Of a DNA stretch of 64,000 bases, positions 11,786 to 24,133 are shown in pieces. Both the position numbers and the translations under genes were made by a program. Below the pieces are notes generated by a model. The model was given only the letters and a program-made list of their open reading frames with translations, was not told the DNA's origin and ran no database searches. Origin of the DNA: Azolla pinnata (lineage: Eukaryota; Streptophyta; Polypodiopsida; Salviniales; Salviniaceae); the NCBI GenBank assembly GCA_037176905.1, contig JBBBWG010026734.1, positions 1-64,000 on the forward strand, read 5' to 3'. Position 1 is the first letter of the stretch, and each line of letters opens with the position of its first letter.

Positions 11786-11903
11786 CGTATGTAGCCCCGT
11801 TAGGGTAGAAGAATTTGCCGGATCCACGTTGGGGAGGGGGCGGTTCGGCATTGTCGGAAGAGCCTTTCTTGGCCGCCGCCGCCGCCTTCTTGCTGGTCGC
11901 CAT
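11098..11903 (-). CDS. Small MORN-repeat protein
   Basis: Two exons, 11786-11903 and 11098-11207, join in phase (TAC G | AG AAA) to give 75 residues. Exon 1 encodes MATSKKAAAAAKKG, a Pro-rich linker and GSGKFFYPNGATY, a MORN half-motif. Exon 2 encodes FKDGKGIFRDGNYSYDGEW followed by NGEGS and stop, a second MORN unit (YxGEW...GxG). MORN repeats form beta-hairpins that bind membranes or scaffold cytoskeletal and ciliary complexes. The usual GEW after the first unit is absent, so a further exon could be missing from this model. The intervening 578 bp contain only purine-rich repeat and frames without MORN motifs. The donor (GTCTCTCTC) is weak. Role unknown; a lysine- and alanine-rich start suggests a soluble protein. 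Confidence 0.65.
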
Positions 11904-12978
11904 GGATGCTTCTGCTCTGTTCCTCGAACCGTCTTTCTTTCTTTCTTGGCGGTTGTGAAGAAGAAGAAGAAGAAGAAGAAGAAGAAGAAGAAGAAAGAAG
12001 AAAGAAGAAGAAGAAGACTATTGTTGGGATTGGGTCAAGTCAAGTCAAGTCAAGTCAAGTCAAGTCAAAGTCAAGTTAGGTCATGTCAAGTCAAGCTCTA
12101 TGTGATTGAACTCCAGAAGAAGAAGAAGAAGAAGAAGGAAGGAAGGAAGGAAGGAAGGAAGGAAGGAAGGAAGGAAGAAAGACAGAAAGCTCGAGGTGAA
12201 ATCAAACTTCTGTGTTTTTCGAACTCTTGGCAGCAAGAAGAAAGACGGGCCAGATCACCTCTTTGGTGATAGAACTCTTAAAGAAGCGGAAGACGTAAGA
12301 GTAGCAGAAGTAGATCAAGCCGCGTCAAGTTTCGTGCGTTGGAGCTCCACAATGCCTGCGGATCGAGAATTCTGTTGAAGCTAAAGTTGCGAAATGGAAT
12401 CGATTCTAGCTGATATTGATCAGACCCAAACCTTAGTCTTTGAGAGGAGGCCTTCTTTTGTTTTTTTTATTCAGAGCCAATCATGTCATCACCCTTCGCA
12501 GCATCTTAGTAACTTCCAAGCCAAGGTTGCGCAAGATGAATCAATCTGGTTCAGACATGCTTAAAACACTGGCTCATCAAATCGTAGGTGTCTTCTTCCA
12601 CAAATGTCGCAGGTAACAGCGTTTTTACGCAATTTGCGTTCTTGGTTTTTAGGGTTTAGGGTTAGGTCTCGACGCAACAAATCTAGAGTTTGATGAACCA
12701 CTTAATTTACAAACAAATACCCCTCAAAGAGTCGGTCCTCCATGCCATGATTTGGCGACTTATCCCTTTTTCTTTTACAACATGGCGTATTTGTTCTGTT
12801 CAAGTCCCTCTTCTGATTGATCCCTTTAATCAAGATCATCGACAAGAGGCAACCGATGAGATAATACTGAATGTGTTGAATATGATGGAAAAGGCTGCAA
12901 AACTTGTTGAACAACAAAGAATCCGAGCAGAAACTTCGCAGCTATGTCTGAATTCTAGAGCTTACAAAGTCTTTTTTT
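11904..12978. repeat. Microsatellite-rich spacer upstream of the MORN gene
   Basis: Contains (GAA)n at about 11957-12020, (TCAAG)n at 12035-12095, (GAA)n at 12115-12136 and (GGAA)n at 12137-12177. A short TTTAGGGTTTAGGGTTAGG telomere-like motif lies at 12649-12667. Open frames here are products of the repeats. No gene is recognised. Confidence 0.75.
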
Positions 12979-15900
12979 TCATATGTATGGGGTCCTTTTC
13001 AGTCCCGAGAAGAAAGGCCCTCCTCTCTTCTTCTTCTCCTCTTCCATCACCTAGAAAAGGCACGAAGGCATTTCGTCATAACGCAGCAGAAAGAGATGCG
13101 ATGCAAAATCGGGCATGAAACAATCTACATGCTATGCATATACATTGATTCGATCATTCGATCCTGAGAAATGTCAGAGAAAATGCAAAAGTTTAAGATA
13201 AAATGTTGAATGCTGGTTTATACCAATGAAGATATGTATATACATGCATATATATAGAAAGAGAGAGAGATGCCTATGTGTGTCTGGTATATGTATACAA
13301 GGAGAACACTATGTACCTCTTTCAAAATGTCTTGAAGAATTTCTGTTATCTCTGAAAACTGGGGGCGTTCCGCAGGATTCTGTTGCCAGCATTTCGGCAG
13401 TAAATCTGCAAGTTTCGGATGAGTATTCTTGGGGATAACTGGTCGTAAACCCTGCGAAAGTTGACATGCTCTCATTAAACCCTCCGAAAAACAGGAGCCT
13501 GAATTCCTAGAGCTACATATCATTTTATCAAATCTGGAATTTTCTAAAACCGCGATGCTTGATCTGTAACAAAAAAAAATACATACTATTCGATCGATAT
13601 TGCATTTTGAAATGCTAAAATGCTTTTGATCTGGTCTAAAATGTGCATTATTTGAGATTTTTCACGTTTCTTCAGCACCTTTTGCACCACTCCAACAGCA
13701 GCTTGCAACGGTGTTTGATCTTCATACGGCAACTACAAATACCAAAGATGGAGGAGAAAACAAACCTATCAATATGTTGATAAGAAAACCCATTATCATA
13801 TCACGCGTGACCGATGACAAAACACACCTTGCCAGTTAATAGTTCCCACAGAACTATGCCAAAGCTGAAAACATCAGCCTTTTGATTGTAAGGCCTGTGT
13901 TCAATGACCTGCACATCATTACAAGCTCAACAGTATATATAGGTTCACAACGGGTCTTACATTACCAGTAAGCTGATTATATTCAACATACGAACATTGT
14001 CTAGCTTGGGTTGGTATAATATAGCAAAATAGCGTACCATAGCGTACAGCAGCATAGTAGGTTATAGCGAAGTAAAATAAAATCACATGGTATAAGACTA
14101 CCTCAGGCGCCATCCACCTATATGTACCAGTCTCTGCTGTCATAACACCCGTTTGGGCTTGGACCCGGGCCACTCCAAAATCAGCTACTTTAACCACCTG
14201 TAAACAAGATATGAACATCAACGTTGGTTGAAACTTGAAATTAATCTCTGGAATGAAGTGGAATAAGTCGACATTCTGGGGTTATACCTCATGCTCATCT
14301 ATCAAAAGATTAGCAGCCTTCAAATCTCTATGAATGATCTTACATTGGTGTAGATAGTCCATTCCTTTTGAGACATCAATTGCTATTTTGAGAAGTGCTG
14401 GTAGTTTGAACACGCACTTCCGCTTGTGCAATAAGTCATGAATGCTTCCTCCAGACATGTACTCTGTTACATCAAAAGTTTGTTATGCCTTAAAACTTAC
14501 ATTATTATCATGCCATCCTTAAACCTTCAGGAAACATAGCCTGTTACATCAAGTTTATTAAAGTTTTGAACTTCGTTTATGTTATGTCATGTTTAAGTCT
14601 TCCAGAAGCATATTTGCGAAATCTGTGATCCTATTTGTCATTAGTCGCACACTAAAAAATATGCCGAATTTTCGTGCTGACCAGGATAAAGTCTGATATT
14701 CAAGGAACTAGTAAAGGCATTTTTTATAGTTCAGGGCATGCAGAATGTTTTTAGATCTTCATGAAATTTTGGAACTAAATGCACGAGTTCTTCAACATAT
14801 TAATGTGCACCTGTTACAATGCAAAGATTAGGACGCTGAGTGCATGCGCCGATAAACTGCACAACATTCTTATGACGAACTTTCCTGAAAAAGAACCCAC
14901 AGGACTATATCAGTCAAGGTGGCATAAATGTTATGCAAATAAAGTATATGATCTACATGCAAGTAAATGGCAATCACCCTTGAATTACTAAGCCGTATCC
15001 ATTACATCAAAACTACCGTGTAACCCGTTGCTATATGCCTGTTGAAATCAAGCATGAATACAAAAAATAGTATGGAGATAAAAAAGACGGTTAATTACCT
15101 CATAATTGAAACCTCCTGAGAAAATTCTTTATATAAGTCTTCATTTAGTTGTTCCTGTTTCAAAATTTTAATTGCCACTTCTTGTCCACAATATGTGCCC
15201 TTGTAACTGCAATGTGTTTGAAAGACGCTATAGATGAGCAATGCCGCTCAGATCACATGTACAGAAGCTTTAAGTTGGAATATGCATCCTTACAGATCTC
15301 CAAAGGAACCGCTTGCCACTTTTTGGCTGAATTTCAATAGTTTATAATCGATTTCCCAATCATCGATTCCATCTGATACCATCTTCACAGTCTCAAACTC
15401 TGCTGGCCTGCCTGCTGTGATTAGCTTGGAGGGAGATGATACCGGCGATGGCTCTGACCAAACTCTGCTCTGTTCAGGGAAATCAGTGCATCGCATATGT
15501 ACATTATTGGCAATTCTTTTAAGTATTATAGTTCCATCAATCGACTTGTATGGAATTTTAGAGGCATTCATAAGATGGTTGATGCAGCTGTAAAGTTGTT
15601 TGACCCAGTTAATATGACACTCAAATATATTCCATACATAAATTTGACATTGAATGCTTCTTGTTTTATGCATTTTATTCGACTTGATTGGCGACATCAG
15701 TTTTCTGTTTTGTGGCTAGAATTTTATATACTTTATGCCGTTCACAGGATTATATTCTTGCATCTACCATAGAATTTATGGCATTTTGGGAAGACACACA
15801 AAGTATGAATCTTCATTTAACATTATGATCGTGTTGTACATGTGACGCCATGGTTTGTTCATTGTGGGCTTAAATTTTGGGTTAAGTGCAATGTCTTCAG

Positions 15901-17840
15901 TATTCCATCCTCGGCAGATGTCGGAAGATCATGTATGATGCCTGGGATCTCATTAACACTCATGATGTCTAAAACTTCTATGCCCAAATTTTTGACTGAA
16001 AGAAGCTGGAAGAGCAGTCCCATGAAATGATAACAGTTCAAGGGAAATCACCTCAATGGAGGCTTCGATTGCTTGTTGCAGATCTTGTATTTCCTGCAAC
16101 AGCTCCCATAACAAAGCATTTAACATACAATAAGCCTCTGGATTCGGGCAGAGATCACAATAAAATGAAAGCATCAATGTTGATCTAACCTCTGTTATCC
16201 ACCCATCCACTACGAAAACATCGAGTGAAAAACCATCAACTGTTGAGAATACATGCGCTTCTCTTATATTTAATCCAACATCAGCCAGCAATGAAGATAA
16301 CTGCATTCGAACAGCACATGAAGCAAAATAAAAGACGCATGGACACCCCAACCTGGTACTCCAAACTTGCAAGAGATTACCTTGCTGAGGATTTTTGGCT
16401 TATCTAACGTTGAGAAAGTGACTTCGTGCATGGGATTATGTTGAAACCTTTTCAGAGATGGAAGGTGAACAAAAGGAAAAACCAAAAGGAGGTTAGGATT
16501 ACTTAGCAATGGGTTGTTAACATGGAATTTCATTTTGGAGCATCCATCTTACTTTGAGACGTAGGGATCACCAGTGTTGTCTTTATGATCAGATTCTGCA
16601 GGTTTACTCATCTCCATAGCAAGTGCCTCAAAATTGGCAGATGAACCAAATGCAGGGGCATGGACACTACAATGAAACATCCAGATCCTTATGAAACTCA
16701 TAACAGATTTGATGATACTGACTGACACAAACAATCACAGACAATACACAAAATGCAACACATCTGCAAGCAAACCATACTTCTGCCACACGACATTGTC
16801 CTCTCTTGCTGATGCACTAGTGAGATCCATCATCTGTGGCATCTCTAATCCAGCTGGTAGAACCTACCTTCAAATAAACCCACAGCCAGTTGAATCATTA
16901 AAATCTAGGTGTATAGATATATATGCATATAATCACACACACATGTACATACATACATATGCGTGCATGTATGTATGTATGTCTGTATACACATCAAAGC
17001 AAAGACGAGTCAGAAATTTGAGGTGAACCTCCACAGAGACATAAATGGACAAAACCATATCAAAGACGGAACTGGGATTTGTAAGCTTCAAATTTTCTAT
17101 GATCCCATACCTACCCACCCCCAATAGAATGAGAGCTAAACAAAGCTTACATGAACAGGTCGAACGTGGAAAGCTGCTTTCTTATCTGTAGTTTCAACAG
17201 TGTCCAGTAAATGCTTGTGCATTAGAACATCTCCTGCCCTCTCGAGATTGAAATCCGCAGCATACCTGCAGCATGGCATATCGATCCATAACAAAGATAG
17301 AGCATTGGTAAATCACAGATAAGAGCACTTTGATGACCCTGTGACAGCTAAGAACCCCAATTAAAAGCCCCTTCGATTCATTGTTGTGTTACTAGCTATT
17401 TAAGTGTGATACAGTTACAAAGCAAATACAGGTTTCCAAAGGAGGTTCTGTACACGAGTTTAATCGTTCAATTATGCAAAGCTCAGACAACAGACATGCA
17501 ATCAGAAGACATCTGACAGAAAGATAAGAGCCAAGAGAAAGAAGCAGAAAAAACTTCATTCAATTTCTGCTAAGCACATTACATTTGATGCAGGAAAAAA
17601 AATAGGCCGTGGCAAAGAAAACATAGCAATACCAGAAACTAAGATCTAGCAAAGAGACAGAAAAAGAAGGACAAGTTTCAGATCCTACCTAGCAGGCAGA
17701 CGTTGGAAATGGGCATAGATTCCTTCACAGAAGGAGGTCTCATTAACGGAGGAATTCCCAGATTCTCGGAGGCGCCGCAGAACTTCGTTGAAAACCTCTG
17801 CTTTCCTGCCCTGCAACTTGTTGGGCTCGACCTCCTCCAT
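12979..17840 (-). CDS. ACT-domain Raf-like serine/threonine/tyrosine kinase (STY8/STY17/STY46 type)
   Basis: Sixteen exons assemble without a break into 551 residues: 17689-17840, 17151-17265, 16781-16863, 16553-16666, 16381-16447, 16190-16300, 16052-16093, 15294-15469, 15099-15206, 14811-14884, 14463-14288, 14102-14197, 13828-13908, 13679-13732, 13317-13451 and 12979-13050. The N terminus ([14 protein letters not shown]) and [16 protein letters not shown] match the STY group. An ACT domain follows ([17 protein letters not shown] ... [17 protein letters not shown]). The kinase domain has the P-loop [11 protein letters not shown], lysine in [19 protein letters not shown], and [15 protein letters not shown]. 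The C-terminal tail [10 protein letters not shown] is also family-like. In Arabidopsis these cytosolic kinases phosphorylate transit peptides of chloroplast precursor proteins; this role is inferred here. Length equals the family norm (about 550-575). All catalytic residues are present. Confidence 0.95.
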
Positions 17841-18475
17841 GAGCAGGCAAGGTTTACCAAAAGAAGATCAAGTAATCGGGCACAAAATTGTCGATTCAGG
17901 GAACCGCCCAAGATCAGAGATAGCCTAGGGAGAGAAAAGCTCAGAAACTCCAACCAAAGCTACCCATTTGCTTCCTTTCTCTTTTCTCTTTTCCTTTGAG
18001 TGGGGGGAGGGGCGAGGAGACGGGTAGGTAGGAAGAGCTTTTTGCTGGATCGATGAGGGAATGGTATAGATCTGAACGAAGAGCGGCTGCAATGGCTACG
18101 ATTCTGATTCATGAGGCAGGCAATCGGGGGGGGGGGGGGGGGGGGGGNNNNNNNNNNATATACTTCGGTCTCTCTTCTTTGCTGCTGCACTGTGTCTGAG
18201 AGGACTGCGGGGCCTTCTTCTCTTTCCCGAGAGTGAAGGAAGAAGGAAGCTCGTTGACAGCGACAGACTACTGCTGCGCACGCACAGATGCCGCCATGTC
18301 CCGAACAAAAAGATGCAGAGTTTCTCTCTGTTCTTTTCTCTTCTCGTCTCTTCTCTTCTCTTCTCTTCTGTTTCAGCAAGAAGAAGAAGAAAGAAGAAGA
18401 AGAAGAAGAAGAAAGAAGAAGAAGAAGAAGAAGAAAAGAAAGAAAGAAGAAATGCTAAGGGTAATGGAAAGTTCA
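17841..18475. other. 5' region of the STY kinase with poly-G, assembly gap and GAA/CTTCT tracts
   Basis: A run of 22 G (18126-18147) is followed directly by ten N (18148-18157), so the real length is unknown. A CTTCT-type pyrimidine tract at 18330-18372 and a GAA/AAGAAAG purine tract at 18376-18452 lie back to back and could form a long purine-pyrimidine structure. No coding sequence is recognised. Confidence 0.8.
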
Positions 18476-18885
18476 GGGATGAGATGGAAATGACCAGATT
18501 AGGTTTAGGGTTTAGGGTTTAGGGTTTAGGGTTTAGGGTTTAGGGTTTAAGCATCGACCACTGTATGTATATATTGAGATCCGGTGTAGTGAAAGAATGA
18601 ATGCGCGTTCGGAGGCTTTGAATTATTAGCCTGCCTTGAAGCTGCTACAGCTTAAAGATGAGATTCAAATGACCAGATTGGTTTTAGGGTTTAGGGTTTA
18701 GGGCATAGGGTTCAGGGTTTAAGGTTTAGGGTTTAGGGTTTAGGGTTTAAGCATCGACCACTGTATGTATATACGTACGTACGTACGTACGTATGTATGT
18801 ATGTACATATGTACATTGAGATCTGATATAGTGAAAGCATGAATGCGCATTCGGGCGCTCTGCCCTAAAGCTGCTACAGACCGGA
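18476..18885. repeat. Tandem duplication with telomere-like cores
   Basis: Two units of about 185 and 220 bp begin GATGAGAT..AAATGACCAGATT, carry (TTTAGGG)n (18500-18548 and 18683-18750), and continue with AAGCATCGACCACTGTATGT and GTGAAAG.ATGAATGCGC. The second copy has an extra (ACGT)(ATGT) stretch at 18774-18806. The telomere-like tracts have expanded independently in the two copies. Confidence 0.85.
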
Positions 18886-18980
18886 TCACGCTGGAATCGG
18901 AAGAAAAGGAGAAAGGCAACGAAAGCTTGAGCGCGGAATGGAAAGATGCCTCTGAGCCCAAGCTCGATGGTCCAAGGATT

Positions 18981-19092
18981 AGGGTTCCATGTACCGTCGA
19001 CTCCTGTAAATTGGGTTCTGAGCATCGACTCCTGTAAATTGGGTTCTGAGCATCGACTCCTGTAAATTGGGTTTAGGGTTCCATGTACCATT
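18981..19092. repeat. 28-bp repeat in three copies, flanked by a direct repeat
   Basis: The unit starting with TCGACTCCTGTAAATTGGG recurs at about 18995, 19023 and 19051. The group is bracketed by the same 15-bp word AGGGTTCCATGTACC at 18981-18995 and 19078-19092. Confidence 0.85.
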
Positions 19093-21559
19093 TTGTGCTG
19101 AGCCCAAATGTTGTGTCGTCATCTCTGGAATCGTCTGGGCTTCTACGGAGCTATTTCTGCCTTTGGAAGCTCGGCAGAAAACTGATACACCTATCAGCGA
19201 TCGAAGCTTTTGTCAGAGGCTAATCCCAGTTTCCCTCCCGACAATGTCATCATTAAGGTTCTAGCCTCCCTAAACTGGGAAATGCCAGATGATGTACTTC
19301 GACTTTACATGTATTCTCATTTCTTAGTACTTTCGCGGCGCAGATGATTCCTTCCTGCATCTCTCCGCCGTAACCCGGAGGCCATATCTGAACAATGCGC
19401 ACTTCTTTTTCGCCAAATTATGCTATCGGTGCCACCTTTTCTCCCGATAATGCTCCATGGCCTCACGCATGCCGAGGAATATACTCCTATCGCTGAAGAT
19501 ACCTTGATCCTCGAAGCCTTTTTTTTTGTTTTGTCGCCACCAATGTAATGCAATTCGCACGCTGATGCTCGTACGAGAAAGCCTGATCTCCCGAATTCCG
19601 AATTGTGCATCTACAATCGTCTCTAATATGATATGTTGCTTTACTCTCTGGACTTGAAATCATGCCCACTATAACCATCATATGCTTTCTTTATCATCTA
19701 GATTATTAGTTTGTTTGGGCTGGTCCCTCCAATACTTTGTCTTGAAGTGTGAGGTCTTGGGTTCAAGTCATTTCGAGCCCAAAAGAGGTCTTTCTTAGTA
19801 ACCAACCTCAGGGTCAAACTACAGAACCCAGCTCTTGGATCAAGCAAAGAAGGCTTTTGCAGGTGCATGCACCAGAAATCGTCTGTAAGTCGAGATATGA
19901 TAAGTAGCATTTGAGGGCATTTTCTCTGTTTCCTTGGGAGCCATCCAAATCTAATTAGGAAAATTGTAGAGTTCGTGGCCACTGGCAATGTCTAGCTTTA
20001 TCATGCAAATCAACCCCCACTCAATATGCATGTCTTTAATCACATTAGAGTTCAGTAGTTGATCCATCTGTACACAAGTTATGTGCCTCTATTGCACTCT
20101 GAGGACTGTATCTCTTGGATCTCTGTCGTGATAATATGTCATTGCGTTTAGATGCATGAATCATCCTCGACAACAACTAATTTAATTGAAGTCAAAGTAC
20201 CTTAGCAAATAGCTTTAACAAGTACTTAAGACAAGTTATTCATTTTTGATAACGTTTTATATCCCCTCAACCTTGGGTATAACTATGGAGTTAATCTTAT
20301 GTATACCACACGCGTTTGCATTCGTGTATGCTTCAATCAAACGTGTATGATAAATCATCTTCAAGTTGAAAAAAAAATAAAGATTAATATTTCAAAAAAT
20401 GAATATGTTATATAATCATTGAATCATATGTCATCACATGTTATATAAGAGAGAGTGCTTATGGGGGGGGAAACAAAAAATAGAAACAATATATAAAAAA
20501 ATAGAAAAAAAAAGTACATACATTTTCCCCTTTTCAAACGTGTTCGTTTTCAAAAACTTTTGAATACTTGCATAAACATGTTTATTATATTTTATGGGTA
20601 TAAGATAAATCATCATCCCTCAAACATTGAATTGGACTAATTAAATATATGTTTGAAATCGACATATCCCAATTGTATTTGTTATCAAATCAAATCGTTA
20701 AACCAATTGTTCTTGGACACTTATTGTCAACTGATTCATTAAAGTATATCTATAACAATTGCATCCTAGTTCGCTTCTTATCTATCGATCCTAATGCCGA
20801 ATACGTCGAATGATGCAAGGCTTTGATATTTCTCTCATGACAAACCCTGAGATAATTCGAAATAATGTTTAGCATCATTGTTGTTTTCTTATATCTAAAC
20901 CAGCCATTCGACGATAACGTTGCTCCAACATTCTCAACCATATTACACCCTCCTTTATTTTCTCTAGAAAAAAAATCTTTTTATTAATTATCGAAACCAT
21001 ATCCGTAAGGCTCAAGATAACAGATCTTACAAAAAAAAAAGTCCAAAATGTTTCAAAAACTTTAGATATTCTAAAAATTGCAAATAATTTCATGTAATAA
21101 GAGGTTCAAATAATGATCGTGGTGCTTGACAATTCAATTTTGGAGTGACCCTACAAGGTTGAGAAAAGAACGAGAGTAGTACAAAAGCGAGCAAAACTAA
21201 TCATAACATTAATGAAGAACTAGTTACGAAATAGTGGTAAGATCAATTATAAGGTCCCATTGACCTTTCAAGACATGTAACATTTCTATCTATATAACCT
21301 ATATTGTTTCTGAAGGTGGAACCTGTACTTTTTTAAAGACCATTATGCATCTTGCTTTTCAAATTGCCCACATAAACACTAAAGTATTAGATCTTATACT
21401 TTATCTTTCTGTAAACTCACACTTATCTGGTTTAGAGAACAACATGTTAGCTTGCAAGATGGAAAATATTTTGCAGAGGTACTCCACATGCTCCTCTAGG
21501 GTTTTGATAAAAATGAATTTATCATCAAATATATATAATAAAAAATGAATTCTAAAATT
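19093..21559. other. AT-rich intergenic region, no gene; possible SINE-like stretch
   Basis: No protein is recognised. Around 19708-19770 a possible Pol III A box (TGGGCTGGTCCC) and B box (GGTTCAAGTC) lie about 37 bp apart, as in tRNA-derived SINEs, but no clear 3' tail or target-site duplication was found. The rest is AT-rich and unremarkable. Confidence 0.4.
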
Positions 21560-23050
21560 TATCTGAACAAATTGATCATTCTCTCATCCGGACAAGGTTC
21601 TGGGGGTTCCCGTCAACCATCAGAAGCTCCCATAATGAGTACGAAAAGTTGTCTTCTCCACATCATGTTCATGCAATGTATATTTGGTGATAGCTTGACC
21701 TAAGATCAATTCTTGAAAAAATATTGCATACCTGCTAATTGATTTAGGCGATCCTTGATTATAGGAAGAGGATACCTCCCTTTTATTGTACAAAGAAATA
21801 ACCTGTAGAGTTTTTTTAATACTTGATTAGCTACTTTGGCATTACATATTGTCTTTGGTGCTTGAGCTTGTGAGCCTCTAAATTAATTGACCAACACTCC
21901 CCCACCTCCATCCAAATTGTAAAGCAACAACTTGGCACATTTCTTCCCAAAAAAACTAATGAGATACTAGTCTATCTAGTCTAGCCCAACAACATATTTA
22001 CCACTAAGAAGTTCACGATTCCACTCCACACACATAATTTCATTTTGGCATCTTTTGCTACTAGATTTGTTGTTGATGAACCTTGAACAAAAAGAGATTT
22101 GTACATAGTCTATTGGGACTAAATGTAAATTGCATTGTTGAGCTAACACAGGGGTGATGAAATTGTTAGTTACTCCATTATCTATCAAAGAATCCAATCT
22201 AGATTCTCGACCTTTCTGCAAACCTCATGGCCTCATTAAGTGTACAAGGAGATTTCTGCTCTAGTTCCCTCTTCACCTTGGAGCATAATCCCAAAAAGAA
22301 ACCAATGTAACAATGTTGTACAAGACAAATCATCTATCTACAATGTCAATTGCCATTATTTGTCTATACAGTCAATAAGACAACCACCCCTTGATGCAGG
22401 TTTCTCTATTCGTCTGTCAACTGAGACTGTTCACTCTTTGGGACAAGACAACCTTTTATTTCAACCTAGAGTATTTTCTAGTTGGTAACTGGTTTTTCTC
22501 ACAAGAACCAAGTATAACCAGGTCCTCCTTCAAGGAACTTTTCTATTTCCTTCATCCATCTTTCCAAGATCAATGAGTTTAAGCGTTGTTCGGTTACCCC
22601 TTCCATATATATTTCCCCAACCACTTGCATGTAATATTTATTAATCCATGGTGCTTTCTAGACAGCCCATTCTATCTTGCATTTCTTGAAATTGATCACA
22701 AAACATATCATATCTACCATCCCCCATGTAATGTATAAAAAGACCAATTCTTCCACAAATGATGAAATCTTGCTCTTCTTTGTGTTGCCACTGATTAGTC
22801 TTAAGTGATAAAGTCCTATTGACCTTTTAATGCCCATGTGTCCACAATAGAAGCATCGTTCTGGCAAGCCGAAACCGTTTGAGATGTGCCGCCATATGGT
22901 AGCAATATCTTTGTTGGTATTCACTCTTGGTGAGCCTATGGCAATTCTAGCAAATAGAAAACTAGACAGTTTAGCTATTCTAGCTTGCCATATTTTCTTG
23001 CACCTTTGCCATAGTTTCAATCTCACTGAAAGCATTACAGTGTATTCTTC
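21560..23050 (-). mobile_element. Decayed Ty3/Gypsy LTR retrotransposon fragment
   Basis: A fossil fragment on the minus strand. In the order expected for the family it shows a gag zinc knuckle (CFYCGHMG, about 22840-22880), an aspartic-protease region (LIDNGVTNNFITP, about 22130-22190) and the start of reverse transcriptase (RYPLPIIKDRLNQLAG and DVEKTTFRTHYGSF, about 21600-21810). No integrase or LTR was recognised. The element is broken by many changes and truncated, so it is old. It cannot be active. Confidence 0.8.
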
Positions 23051-23249
23051 ACGTAGCCTCGGGAAAACAATGGGTTATTGGGATAATCCGCTCCCCTTTC
23101 TACCATCGCTTAGATTTAAACCCTTGTTTCCATGACAATAACACATGCCCTTGCATCTCTTATATCAATTCGAGCTATGCTTCGATAATTTGCTCACCAA
23201 ATCTAGCGCGTCTAATTGTACGTGGCAGAAAGAACCCTCCTTGATTCTA

Positions 23250-23480
23250 CCAACTTAACTTCTACACATATAGGCATGTTCCATATGCATTGTATGTATG
23301 CGTGTATGCTCTACATTCACACTGACCACATGCACATCACATGCACATGCATACACATCCATACGCGCGTATGCCACATGCATAACAGGAATAGCACACA
23401 CACATACACGCATGCACACAGGCATACAATATGCTCCATTCATATGCATGCCAACATACATGTACAACACTCAATTAAGC
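23250..23480. repeat. CATGCACA/ACATAC microsatellite
   Basis: Imperfect ACATGC and ACACATAC units, the same sequence family as the larger array 650 bp further right. They create long spurious frames on both strands. Confidence 0.85.
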
Positions 23481-24133
23481 TTGGACGACACACCATGGCA
23501 AGTTGACGAAGGACTACACCATCAACTATGAGATGTTGGTTCCAACAAGGTATGCCATCGGATTTTTTGGAAAAATTTTGGGTGGGTAGCATTATGGTCA
23601 AGCAAGAAGGAACCCAAGATTCAGATAAAGTTAAGATGCGATAACATTCAGCATAACTCAGATCCGAGAGATAAAGTTTGCAAGATACAACTAAGGCAGA
23701 TGAGTTCTATACAAGTGGAATAATTGCAAGCCTCTTATGTGATTAAGAACATGCATATCGAGTGGGAGTTTATTTGTATAATTACTGTGTGGTATATTTC
23801 GACAACTAAGTGTAACAAGGTGTTTGATGATAATATTGTATATCCAGTTGAAGGGACAACATGATAATATTGATGATAATATTGTATTTGGGTGATGGCA
23901 ATGTATACTTTGAAGGGACAACATGATGACCTCACAAGTCATGAGACGAATGATAGAAATGCAAGACTCTCATTTCTATCACATTAGCAGAATGGGCCTT
24001 TTTTTCGACTTCGACTTGAGACACCGATCTCGAACTTCACACCTCAACCATGGTTGTTTCCTACTCCAATCACAAAAGGAGAAGTTGAGTAGTATGATGA
24101 TTAGCGAGGAATAGGTTGGCGAAAAGTAGGAAA

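Noticed and set aside
11658-12378. 203-codon and 90-codon frames rich in Lys and Arg
   Set aside because: They read through GAA, GGAA and TCAAG microsatellites and have no other content.
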